64,000 nt of DNA from Paenibacillus ihuae (GTDB lineage: Bacteria > Bacillota > Bacilli > Paenibacillales > Paenibacillaceae): positions 14,142 through 78,141 of the forward strand of contig NZ_LN831204.1 of NCBI RefSeq assembly GCF_001368795.1. Direction: 5' to 3'. Each line of letters begins with the position of its first letter. Within the stretch, counting starts at the first letter, position 1. Of the stretch, positions 53,530 through 61,770 are shown in pieces. Below the pieces are notes generated by a model. It was given only the letters and a program-made list of their open reading frames with translations. It was not told where the DNA came from and ran no database searches. The translations under genes were made by a program, and so were the position numbers.

Positions 53530-53768
53530 GACGATGCGTATACCCCAAAACCATTCAGCCGATTTTCTTTGCAAATAAGTCCCAAATGCCGCGCAAAAGG
53601 TTCAGCAACATGCCGAACGAGACTTGCACCCCTGCCTTGCCTAGCGCCTTCAGCCTCCCGAGCCAACCAGCGCGCCTTGGCTTGGGAGGCGACCTGACAA
53701 GCAAGCTGCGCAAGATTTGGGAGGGATACAGGCATGGCAACTGCAAAATTTCGCGAGGAGCAGTAATC

Positions 53769-53924
53769 GTGATCAGCGTATGCAAGGTTTGCGGGGCTGA
53801 AGAGCGGGAGGATACGAAGGCGGCAGCGGAAGGCAGTGTATCCGACACCATTCTTCATTTAGTCTGCCTTGCGGATCGGCAGCAGTACATCGGCGGTACA
53901 GCTGCGGATCATTTGCTGCCCTAG
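53769..53924 (+). CDS. Possible small Cys-containing protein
   Basis: A 51-codon frame from GTG with GAGGAG 8 nt upstream, starting VISVCKVCGAEEREDTKAAA and including HLVCLADRQQY. The Cys-x-x-Cys could hold a metal. It lies between decayed genes, so it may be a remnant. The surrounding 53530-53768 stretch is GC-richer and has no gene that I can support. Confidence 0.3.
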   Translation: MISVCKVCGAEEREDTKAAAEGSVSDTILHLVCLADRQQYIGGTAADHLLP

Positions 53925-53947
53925 CCGGGATCTGCTTCCGGTTTTGT

Positions 53948-54040
53948 TCATGGATGGACTAGAAGCCCTTGAATTGCGGTTCTTCCCTGGGTGCTTTTCA
54001 GCGAAGCCAGGCAAGTTTTGACCTGAGTAGCTACAGTCAT
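53948..54040 (-). pseudogene. DUF1657 remnant
   Basis: From an ATG at 54040 (GGAGGG upstream) the minus strand reads MTVATQVKTCLASLKSTQ, matching the start of the DUF1657 proteins here, then loses the pattern and stops after 30 codons. As in the intact locus it points away from a spoVA piece on its right. Confidence 0.75.
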
Positions 54041-54084
54041 TGCCCCAATCCCTCCTTTCCTGATTATCTCTCATATAAGATAAG

Positions 54085-54288
54085 ATGTCTTTTTCAGCTG
54101 CGGGCGCCGTCGCGACCGTCCCGATCACCAGTTTTGGAAACTCTCTGGTTCATGGTGCGCTTCAGGAGCTGCAGCAGGATGGATGGATCGGCATCATCAT
54201 CGGGATTTTTGAGTTAACGAGCGCCGGCGTTTCAGCAGCGATCATTTTCTCTTTTCTTGCGTCGCTCGTAGCAAAGCCTCGTGGATAA
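54085..54288 (+). pseudogene. SpoVAEb fragment (C-terminal half)
   Basis: From about 54088 the frame aligns with the last ~62 residues of the SpoVAEb at 42388: [20 protein letters not shown] to SLVAKPRG. The N-terminal ~50 residues are missing. Together with the DUF1657 remnant on its left it marks a second spoVA2mob copy that lost DUF421, spoVAC and spoVAD. Confidence 0.85.
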
Positions 54289-54344
54289 AGCATGTGCCCG
54301 GCTTCTAAGATAGGAGCCGTACCTACTACGGAAGCCGGGTACAG

Positions 54345-54545
54345 ATTTACATGTACGAAAAAGGGATGCTGCACGCAAAGGTGATGGTCGTCGATGAGGA
54401 AACGGCTGTGGTATGTTCGGCGAATTATGATTTTAAGAAGCAATCGCCTCAATTACAAGGTGTGCGAAGTTTTGTACAGCGCCGGCGTAGCGCGGGAACT
54501 CACGGAGCAATCTGCTTGCCTCGCTGTTATAGCTCGCGGGTTAAC
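54345..54545 (+). pseudogene. Cardiolipin synthase fragment
   Basis: MYEKGMLHAKVMVVDEETAV with CSANYDF equals the second HKD region of the enzyme at 45731; a frameshift near 54430 leads into LRSNRLNYKVCEVLYSAGVA and RELTEQ in another frame. The rest is missing. Gene order (SpoVAE then Cls) is as in the intact locus. Confidence 0.82.
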
Positions 54546-54548
54546 GCA

Positions 54549-54640
54549 CCAGGTATGGTATGAATTTCTTACAAGACATTTCATAGAGGAGCATCCTACA
54601 GAACAGATTTATGACGATTTGTGTAAAGAACTAGGAGTAA
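54549..54640 (+). pseudogene. Trace of the small conserved protein (81-aa family)
   Basis: QVWYEFLTRHFIEEHPTEQI with YDDLCKE resembles FDQFWYDFLARHMIADSGVE with QVYEDFCNN of the copies at 30811 and 43540. Only this central part remains, fused by decay to the cls fragment. Confidence 0.5.
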
Positions 54641-54654
54641 CGCTCACCTGTAAT

Positions 54655-55025
54655 GCCTGGAGACGTTTCGAGAGCTGCATACCGCATTCGAGCTCGCTTA
54701 CCGTGCGCAGGGCTTGAAGCCGCAGCGCCACGGCCTGCCGCTGCATACAGCTAAGGAGTGGAACGCAATGCTGGCCGCAGCCGGGTTTATGAACCCGCGG
54801 CGCCGCCAAAACGTCCGCATCGAACGGTACCCGACGGTGCGCGATTTTCTCCATGCGATAAAAGCGATCGGCGCCAGCGCCTCGGTAGCCTCCCCTTCCG
54901 GCCGAATCGGCCTACGCCGCCTTTTTCACGACATGTTCCAGCACTACGAGACGCGATACGGCGACTCTAATGGCATCCTTGCGACATATGAGCTGCTGTT
55001 GCTGCATGGTTTCGCTCCGAAATAA
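54655..55025 (+). pseudogene. bioC fragment (malonyl-ACP methyltransferase, C-terminal part)
   Basis: The frame LETFRELHTAFELAYRAQGL, then LHTAKEWNAMLAAAGF, YPTVRDFLHAIKAIGASA and ATYELLLLHGF resembles the C-terminal third of BioC; the AdoMet-binding N-terminus is absent. It is GC-rich compared with both sides. It ends with a natural stop at 55025. It probably marks a junction where the island captured or landed in other DNA. Confidence 0.7.
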
Positions 55026-55540
55026 AGTATCACCGAGGGAGAGGATGAAGAACAGGAAACCGTCTACGGAACGTTAGCGTATATTATGTTGAAATTGGCA
55101 GTAATGACGAAGCGAATAATCATAAACAGCTAAATCCTTAGAGTAAGAAAAATAACAGGGACAACGAGGGCTTAGTACAAAAATTTACATATGCATCTCT
55201 CGTCTGGAAAAGTTTAAATTCTGCATGTTTAGTTCTGGAGAGACAAATAGACTACCAGAACAACCAATCGTGGCAGCCTATTTGCTCTAAGTGCAAGGAG
55301 GGGACTGTACCCCACCATTAGTATATATACCGAGGAGGTTGTTTAAGTACAATTATCGAGTCGGAACGAGGTCCGATTTAAACATTTGATTTCTAGACGT
55401 ATTTGTGGTAATTTTAGAAAAGTGAATTCACGGTTTACACAGGGACGGTGTGTAACCAATAAAAACTCAATTAGAACAAGGAGTATTGGGGAATTACACA
55501 GTATGCGTTCTTCAATATTGCCATTCTGACAACGATAAAT
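55026..55540. other. Gene-free AT-rich stretch at the island/backbone junction
   Basis: No open frame with a ribosome site, no strong hairpin with T-tract, and no repeat that I can match. It likely contains the right end of the inserted island. Confidence 0.4.
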
Positions 55541-55559
55541 TAATTTAACACGTAGATGA

Positions 55560-55925
55560 GGGAAGGGAAGAACCGCTGCCGCAAGCAGGGGATATCCCTT
55601 CTTTTGTCCCCTGCCGGGGGGAAGAGAATTTCCCCGGTGAAAGGGAGTGTTAAGGGGTAATTCGGATGTTCGATGGTGAATGACGCTGGAATCCGCGTGG
55701 GTGTTCTTGGAATCCGTGCATCAGAAAGAGTAGTTCGTCCGTTGACTGCTACCAATTTCTCAAACCGGTCAGTTCTTGGAGGCTGGAGACAGAGAGTATT
55801 CAAGTGGATACGAAGAAGATATTGGTAGCAGCCGAGTAAAGATCGGCTAAGCGGCTCAGTCCGTTTCCATATTCAGTACCCTGCATGGGGGGTTAAGCAA
55901 CAGCCTCCCCATGCGAAAGGGGGGC
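55560..55925 (+). other. Hairpin-rich stretch upstream of the zinc-ribbon gene
   Basis: Several perfect stems in ~365 nt: GCAGGGGA/TCCCCTGC (about 55584-55613), CCGGGG/CCCCGG (about 55614-55642) and GCATGGGG/CCCCATGC (about 55883-55914). No coding frame. It may be a structured RNA or a long 5' leader for the gene at 55944. It lacks the ATTACGAA box of the shared leader. Confidence 0.45.
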
Positions 55926-55943
55926 TGATAAGGAGACATTCAT

Positions 55944-56753
55944 ATGAGAGTAGGCCTTTATTTCTGTTTGTGCGGTGAGAGCTATGTGTCGGATACACCT
56001 TTTCAGAGCGCAAGTTGTTTGAAATGCGGAGGCGATTTAAAAATCGAATTGGATCCGACCATGAAGCAATTGTCATTGTTGGAGGATCGCCAATTGGAGC
56101 ACCTCTGGAAACTGTTCAGTAAGGTCACGTTTGATAAGAATGATGAAGGCATAACTGAGCGTTTCCTCATCTGGCTGCCGACTACTAATCGATTTTTCAT
56201 CTGGCTCTGGTTTGCTAAACATTACTCAGGTACGTTTGCAAACTTGCCGGGCAAGATGTCGTGGCAAGAACATGGCACTGGTGGAGAGGCTGAATGCGAA
56301 TGCGGACAGCTTATCGCAACGGGAACATCGTGCTTCTTCAATCACAAGAATGGAAAAATTTTCTGTGAAGCTTGTGGGAAGCGGATTATGATGGATTTAT
56401 GGCTTTTAGAGGGGTACAGAAATCCGTGGATTCGCTGTGCGGATGATCCACCTTTCACACGGGATAGTTTCCTTGTGGTAAAGACGATTACTGAATTGAT
56501 GGAGAAATTCCGTCAAGGTAACTGTAGCCTGGGGCAAGCCTTCATTTACAAAAATCTCGTCTTCATCAATCAAAAGGATGGCGGGGATGAATGGCTGACC
56601 ATTAAGGATTGGTGTCCCTTTGACTCGATCTCTTTTAAAGCCGTCTTGAAGCACGGGGACAACTACACGCGCCAGTTCATCAAGGAGCTTCTCCGTTATC
56701 AGATCCATTACCGCAAGACACCGGATTATTCGATCATAGAATCCTTCATTTAA
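55944..56753 (+). CDS. Hypothetical protein with two Cys pairs
   Basis: 269 residues; AAGGAGA upstream. An N-terminal zinc-ribbon-like FCLCGESYVSDTPFQSASCL with KCGGD, and a second cluster CECGQLIATGTSCFF then FCEACGKRI near 115-150. The C-terminal half is helical and aromatic. No family is recognised. It restarts backbone-type genes to the right of the spore island. Confidence 0.65.
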   Translation: MRVGLYFCLCGESYVSDTPFQSASCLKCGGDLKIELDPTMKQLSLLEDRQLEHLWKLFSKVTFDKNDEGITERFLIWLPTTNRFFIWLWFAKHYSGTFANLPGKMSWQEHGTGGEAECECGQLIATGTSCFFNHKNGKIFCEACGKRIMMDLWLLEGYRNPWIRCADDPPFTRDSFLVVKTITELMEKFRQGNCSLGQAFIYKNLVFINQKDGGDEWLTIKDWCPFDSISFKAVLKHGDNYTRQFIKELLRYQIHYRKTPDYSIIESFI

Positions 56754-56835
56754 AAGTAGTGTTTCTTTATCTTTCTCATTGGAAGGGGCTAATATTTTGC
56801 GCCCTTTCCAGGAGGAGGGGCGAGAGGGAGCGAAT

Positions 56836-57363
56836 ATGAATATCTTAAGCAGGATTATGCCAGTGGGAACCCGGAGTCTATTGTTTGGGGTGCATCAGGT
56901 TTTTTGGCATCCGTGGACGGTCTATAGAGCTTGGTGTTACCTTTATGGCAAGCCGACCTGGAAGGAAATCATCTGTATCTTCTCACATGATCTTGGTTAT
57001 TGGGGGAAGCCCAACATGGACGGTGAAGAAGGAGGACGGCATCCGGAGGTGGGTGCTAAAATCGTTGAGAGATGGTTTGGTGATGAGTATCAAAAACTGG
57101 TTTTATACCACAGCAGGCATTATGCAAAGTTGCACAGCGAATTACCAAGCAAGCTCTGTTGGGCGGATAAATTGTCCATTATGTTCGATCCCAAATGGTT
57201 CTATTTGTTGAGGGCCAGGAGTACTGGGGAGATCAAGGAATACCGCAAAAACGCGGGTTCAATGGTAGCTTGGAATTTGTCCGATTCCGAATGGTTTGAC
57301 TGGATCTCGGCTGAGTTCATAGAAGCAGCGAGAACAGGGACCATCAACGAGGAGCGGGCATAG
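56836..57363 (+). CDS. HD-domain phosphohydrolase-like protein
   Basis: 175 residues from the ATG at 56836 (GAGGGAGC upstream); an upstream in-frame start at 56779 lacks support. IFSHDLGYWGKPNMDGEEGG with RHPEVGAKI, and YHSRHYAKLHSELPSKLCWA supply the His-Asp and later His residues of an HD fold. Phages and plasmids often encode such proteins; the substrate is unknown (nucleotides are common). Confidence 0.65.
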   Translation: MNILSRIMPVGTRSLLFGVHQVFWHPWTVYRAWCYLYGKPTWKEIICIFSHDLGYWGKPNMDGEEGGRHPEVGAKIVERWFGDEYQKLVLYHSRHYAKLHSELPSKLCWADKLSIMFDPKWFYLLRARSTGEIKEYRKNAGSMVAWNLSDSEWFDWISAEFIEAARTGTINEERA

Positions 57364-57422
57364 ATTCTTTCGTATTTTAGGAACCGCCTGGGGACTAACT
57401 ATTGGCTTTTCAATAGTATGTA

Positions 57423-57633
57423 TTGATACTGTGTGAATAATCATGATATATTGGAGGCAATACGAATCACATTACTGTTCACAGCCGTCATATTTTCGGC
57501 ACGTGAAGGAGCGTCCGGTAACGGACATTAAAATATTGAGGCATGTAATTGCCGTGGAGATTTAGATGGAACATACCACAAGTATGTTTTTTTCTGTTTC
57601 TCCACGGCTTTTTTGCGTGCAAAACCAGGGAGG
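57423..57633 (+). promoter_or_regulatory. Shared leader, copy 5
   Basis: TTGATA (57423-57428), 18 nt, TATATT (57447-57452). Box AATACGAATCA (57459-57469) starts 7 nt after the -10. P1 pairs TTCAC (57478-57482) with GTGAA (57503-57507) and CCG with CGG inside; linker GGAG; P2 pairs GTCCG (57513-57517) with CGGAC (57522-57526) around GTAA. Terminator-like hairpin: outer GCCGTGGAGA/TCTCCACGGC (57551-57560/57599-57608) then T6; inner ACATAC/GTATGT (57571-57576/57582-57587). The ribosome site is GGGAGG, 57628-57633. This copy ties the 56-64 kb genes to the 1-24 kb backbone. Confidence 0.82.
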
Positions 57634-57643
57634 AAGTTAGAAG

Positions 57644-58804
57644 ATGGCAGCAACTAAGGAGAAACAGTTAGGAATGACCGCGGTGGGCACGGCTGCTTTT
57701 AGTGTGGAACAGAATGAATTGCTTAACGCTCTGGTGCTTTGCGCCAAAGTCGTTCCGAGATCGAGTTCGATCCCGCTCCTGCAATGCATTAAGTTTGACC
57801 TGAAGCAAGACACGTTGTTTATTACCGCGATGGATGCTCCATCCCAAGCGGTCCTCCAAATGTTAAAAGTCACCAATGAAACCGGCGTCGATGGAAGTTA
57901 TTGCCTGGGCGCAAGGGAAGTCATCGAGCTTGTGAAGCGGATGCCACACGGCAATCTATCTTTTACACAGCAAGATTCCACGGTTACGGTCAACTATGGT
58001 GAACGTGGCCGAGCGCTCCTGCAGGTACTCAGTTCCGAGCAATATCCGGAGCTGCCGAAACCAGGGAATGCTTATTTTCTCTCGTGTCCTATTGAGATGC
58101 TTCGTAAAGGAGCACACGCTTCTAAGTTCGCCGGCACGGATGAAAAATTGCCTTCGATCTCTTCGGTTTATCTGTATGATGCAAACGGAAAGCTAGGGTT
58201 CATGGCAACAGACCGGCACCGGGTGTACCGGTACATTTCCGAAATTGTGATCGAGGATACCGAGCGTTTTCAAAACGCAATGATCATGGCCGTCCAGTTC
58301 AAGGGGATTGTCGATTCGCTCAAATCGTCGACTGTAGACTTTGCTATTGCCGAAAACCATTTGGTTTTACGGGATAAAAACATTATCTACTTCGGCCGGC
58401 TTATCGAGGGCAATTACCCTAATATCCATTCTCTTTTCAACAAGGTTAAGGATGGAACGGCGCTTCAGGTATCGCGTGCAGCGATGGACGATACGCTTAA
58501 TCGTATGCTTTCGCTCGACGGGGTGGAGAATAACCGCGTCACGCTGGAGGTTGACGAAAATGGCGAGTTCACAATCCAATCGCAGTCCCAAACGGGGGAA
58601 ATATGTGAAAGCTTCCCAGACGCAAAGGTTGATGATGGTTTTCCGACCGTCAAATTCAATGCGAGGTATCTGCGGGATGGACTTTTGGTTGGCGATCGGG
58701 AAGTAAGAACCGTTACTCTGCGAACCGAAGGGATCGGCCTGCCCGGTTACATCGAGTTCGACGGGGATGCTTCTGTCGTCGTTGTGGTGAATCAAGTGAG
58801 GTAA
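57644..58804 (+). CDS. dnaN: DNA polymerase III sliding clamp homologue
   Basis: 386 residues, normal beta-clamp length. LLNALVLCAKVVPRSSSIPL in domain 1, LSSEQYPELPKPGNAYFLSC and LPSISSVYLYDANGKLGFMA, then ATDRHRVYRY in domain 2, and FNARYLRDGLLVG near the C-terminus. It tethers the polymerase to DNA. A plasmid- or phage-borne clamp can redirect the host polymerase. First gene behind leader copy 5; the next gene is separated by two terminator-like hairpins. Confidence 0.93.
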   Translation: MAATKEKQLGMTAVGTAAFSVEQNELLNALVLCAKVVPRSSSIPLLQCIKFDLKQDTLFITAMDAPSQAVLQMLKVTNETGVDGSYCLGAREVIELVKRMPHGNLSFTQQDSTVTVNYGERGRALLQVLSSEQYPELPKPGNAYFLSCPIEMLRKGAHASKFAGTDEKLPSISSVYLYDANGKLGFMATDRHRVYRYISEIVIEDTERFQNAMIMAVQFKGIVDSLKSSTVDFAIAENHLVLRDKNIIYFGRLIEGNYPNIHSLFNKVKDGTALQVSRAAMDDTLNRMLSLDGVENNRVTLEVDENGEFTIQSQSQTGEICESFPDAKVDDGFPTVKFNARYLRDGLLVGDREVRTVTLRTEGIGLPGYIEFDGDASVVVVVNQVR

Positions 58805-58821
58805 TAGGGATAATCAGAGGA

Positions 58822-58851
58822 GACCAGGTTGTGCGTTTGCCTGGTCTTTTT
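58822..58851 (+). terminator. Terminator after dnaN
   Basis: GACCAGG (58822-58828) pairs with CCTGGTC (58840-58846), then TTTTT. Confidence 0.8.
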
Positions 58852-58945
58852 CTCTGGAATGTGGGGACCAGAATTCGTGGCAATCATATATCAATGGAAT
58901 CAGACCATGAGAACCTTCTCATGCCCTGATATTCTATAGTTTGGA

Positions 58946-58982
58946 AAAAAGAGCTGAACGCTAAGGCGTTGGCTCTTTTTTT
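58946..58982 (+). terminator. Terminator-like hairpin just before the DUF6094 gene
   Basis: AAAAAGAGC (58946-58954) pairs with GCTCTTTTT (58972-58980), with AACG/CGTT inside, about 10 nt before the GAGGAGG of the next gene. Its placement directly before a ribosome site mirrors the shared leaders; read-through here would need antitermination. Confidence 0.65.
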
Positions 58983-59003
58983 ATTCCTTGAGGAGGTATT
59001 TTA

Positions 59004-60050
59004 GTGGCAGCTGAGCAGATGAAAGGCATGTTCGACAGGGTTCTTCGGAACAAAGTGAGAATGGGGAATTTTGAGACAACGGATAAGGATCTGCTTTCCA
59101 TCCGCAGTATTATGCAATTTCCTTCATCGCCGTTTTCCGTAGCAGACTTTTGTGCTGGTAGTGGTAGAGCTCTTGAAGTTCTAATAGAGAATTCTGCTGG
59201 TGTCGGATTCGGAATTGAGCCCAATGAGGAAAAGTATTTGGAGCTCCGTTCGCGCGTCCCCCATGCACTGTTCGGTGGGTATGAGGAATGCAGAATCAGC
59301 CGTGAAACCTTCCGGTTCATGTACCTGAATCCTCCTTATGATTCGGACAGCGAAACCAGTGACGCCAAAGTGGAGCGTAAAGAAAAACGATTTTTGCGGC
59401 ATCTCCTGCAGTACGTGTCGGTAGACGGTATTCTTGTCTACAACATCCCGCGGGGCCGAATGACCAAAGACGTTGTGAATATGCTTGTAGCCAATCTGGA
59501 TGACATTCGGGTGTATCAATCCCATGATGACACCTTTCATCAGGTGTACACGATCGGTCGCAAGCGTAAGGAGAAATTTATAGACCGGAATATCGTAAAA
59601 CGGATTCTGGAGCTGATGGAGGAAGGCAGCGACTTGGAACGGCTTCCTATGCTGGACGAGCCGCTTTACAAGGTGCTTCCAGGGAATATCATGCCGAAGT
59701 ATTTCCGATCCAGTCGGATGGATGTCGACCAAGTCCGCGAAGTGTCATTCAATTCCGGGTTAACCCAAAAAGGAATGGAATGGACGACTCCTAAAAAACC
59801 AACCGTCAAATTGCAGCCTCTTTTACCCGACAAGGAAATGCACCGTGTCCTTCGTATGGCGAGTGGCCGGTTGAACGGAAAAGTTGGAACGGGCTCTATG
59901 CTTCATGTACTGAAAGGCATTGTCAAAAAAGTGACTGTGAAGGATGTTCAGGAGTTGCCGCGGGAGACAATCATCACTGAAACAGAGGTTTATAAAATTA
60001 CCTTCAGGATGGTCGATAAGTTCGGGAATATGCGAACGATCCAAAGCTAA
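59004..60050 (+). CDS. DUF6094-like adenine methyltransferase
   Basis: 348 residues from a GTG (GAGGAGG upstream). AdoMet motif VADFCAGSGRALEVLIENSA near 48 and catalytic MYLNPPYDSDSE near 107 define a gamma-type (N6-adenine/N4-cytosine-like) methyltransferase. The remaining ~200 residues resemble DUF6094 proteins encoded by phages and plasmids next to large helicases, as here. It may methylate the element DNA; target unknown. Confidence 0.8.
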   Translation: MAAEQMKGMFDRVLRNKVRMGNFETTDKDLLSIRSIMQFPSSPFSVADFCAGSGRALEVLIENSAGVGFGIEPNEEKYLELRSRVPHALFGGYEECRISRETFRFMYLNPPYDSDSETSDAKVERKEKRFLRHLLQYVSVDGILVYNIPRGRMTKDVVNMLVANLDDIRVYQSHDDTFHQVYTIGRKRKEKFIDRNIVKRILELMEEGSDLERLPMLDEPLYKVLPGNIMPKYFRSSRMDVDQVREVSFNSGLTQKGMEWTTPKKPTVKLQPLLPDKEMHRVLRMASGRLNGKVGTGSMLHVLKGIVKKVTVKDVQELPRETIITETEVYKITFRMVDKFGNMRTIQS

Positions 60051-60081
60051 ATTCAGAGCTCGAATTGGAGGAAATAAAAAG

Positions 60082-60723
60082 ATGAAACATATGGAATTTA
60101 GTCATAAGGATATTTACGTCAAGGTTCACACCCCGCTGATCGTTACCCGCTTCGATGAGGAATCTAAAAACCACGAATTGGTCTATGCGAATATCATTGA
60201 CATTGATTCGCGGGTCCAAGCCGTATTTGCTCAGTTCCACCACTCGAAAAAGGCGAATGACGTGTACTTTTTACTGCGTCATGCGCCACGGATTGGCGAG
60301 ACGGGGTATGACAAATCCTCTTGGTCTGTCCGGCCGAAGGGAAAGTACAAGCATCAGTCCCAACGGGAAAACGAAACCTTTGTGTCCGGAATCGTTGCCA
60401 GTGAAAGAGTGCTGGAGAGACGGGAAGAAGGGTTCGCGATCTTCGCATGGGATGGCAATATCCATCAGAAATTCTTTTGGGCCATCGATGCGTATTACGA
60501 GACGCCTCTACTTGAAGAATGGGCTGCTTATCTATTTGAACAGCTTGTGAGAGACAAAGGGCTTGTTCCACTTGTCGTTCACGACTTCACGGGGGATTAC
60601 CCCGACTTGGTTGCTTTCGACTTGCTCGTAGGTGAGGACGTGTTGGATGAGTACATCTCTTTCGGGCTTTCTAGCGGCAGAATCCACTTAATCGAGGATA
60701 ACAGGGAGGAACTTATAAATTGA
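60082..60723 (+). CDS. Hypothetical protein
   Basis: 213 residues from the ATG at 60082 (TGGAGG upstream). Starts MKHMEFSHKDIYVKVHTPLI; has several aromatic-rich strands and an acidic C-terminal third. No family is recognised. It overlaps the helicase start by 4 nt, so they are co-translated and may work together. Confidence 0.6.
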   Translation: MKHMEFSHKDIYVKVHTPLIVTRFDEESKNHELVYANIIDIDSRVQAVFAQFHHSKKANDVYFLLRHAPRIGETGYDKSSWSVRPKGKYKHQSQRENETFVSGIVASERVLERREEGFAIFAWDGNIHQKFFWAIDAYYETPLLEEWAAYLFEQLVRDKGLVPLVVHDFTGDYPDLVAFDLLVGEDVLDEYISFGLSSGRIHLIEDNREELIN

Positions 60724-61770
60724 CTATGGAGACAATCGAATCAACTAATGAAGCAGCTGCTGTAGAGGTAGGGGATATTGCCCTCTTAACGGACGGCGTA
60801 CCGGCTAGCGTTCCAACTTCGCTCAATGATATTGAGAACATCGGGGATTACTTGAGCCTATTTGGTGGTGACCTGATCCGGCGTCTAAACGAAGAGTACG
60901 TGCCGGTTCACCACCCAGGCAAGGATGAAACACTTGAGGTCCTGGAGCAGATCAAGCGACCGCTTTTCAACGCTCAGGCACATGTTGTTACTGCTCTGCT
61001 TAAAGGCTTCGAGAAAAACCCTAGACAGCTGCTTATAGGCGAAATGGGCACGGGTAAAACGGCTATCAGTATTGCGCTTTTGTTCAGTATTTTGAATGCT
61101 CTTCTTAAGGGTGTAGGCCGGGTTATTTACATGGTGCCGAACCATTTAATTAAGAAGACAAAGCGAGAAGTAGGTATTTTGCTTGATAAGAATTTGTTCG
61201 AGGTCATATTCTTGAACGATTATGTGGATGTCATTAAGCTGCGTGATAGCGGCAAGATGAATTTCAAGCCGAAGAAAATCGAAGTCTATATCATCGCTCG
61301 CGATACAGCCAAGCTCGGATACATATATGAGCCTGTAGCGAAGTGGGTAGACCGCTCTTATAAGAAGCGGATCGTCAAAGGTGATGAGGTTAAGGTATCT
61401 ACTCGGACCGTATTTCAAGGCTGGCAGTGTCCGGATTGCGGCGGACAGCTGATGAAGGAAGAAGAAGGCAGTATGGTTCCCATGGAGTACGTAGATTTTT
61501 TCAATAAGCATGGAAAACCTACTCGTCGTAAAAGCAACCTATTCTGTTCCAATAGGGTTCGTCTTTACAAGCACAGTGATCCCGAGAAAGACAGTTACCG
61601 GGACTGTGGCGCTCCTTTGTGGCAAGCCAAGAACAAGGATAAGAGTAGTTATTCGGGTGAAAGTCGTAAGCCGAATGGTGTTTCTCCCCGGAAGGTATCG
61701 CCGGCAGACTTGTTTAAGCGCTATTTCAAGAACAAGTTCGATTTGGCAATCGGAGATGAGTGTCATGAAC
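60720..61770 (+). CDS. SNF2/DEAH-type helicase, first exon (interrupted by intron)
   Basis: 350 residues of exon from a TTG overlapping the previous stop. Walker A GEMGTGKTAISIAL near 107, motif Ia-like VIYMVPNHLIKKTKR, a Cys-rich insert (CPDCGGQLMKEEEGS, then LFCSNR and DCGAPLW), and motif II ending DECHE at 345-349, where the frame is cut by a group II intron. Without splicing the frame stops at 61784 after ERAKR. The remaining motifs must lie beyond the window. Large helicases next to DUF6094 genes are typical of phage-plasmid backbones. Confidence 0.82.

Noticed and set aside
55560-55925. Hairpin region considered as a sixth shared leader or a group II/group I intron
   Set aside because: It lacks the ATTACGAA box, the promoter spacing and P1-GGAG-P2 order, and no intron core motif or splice boundary was found.
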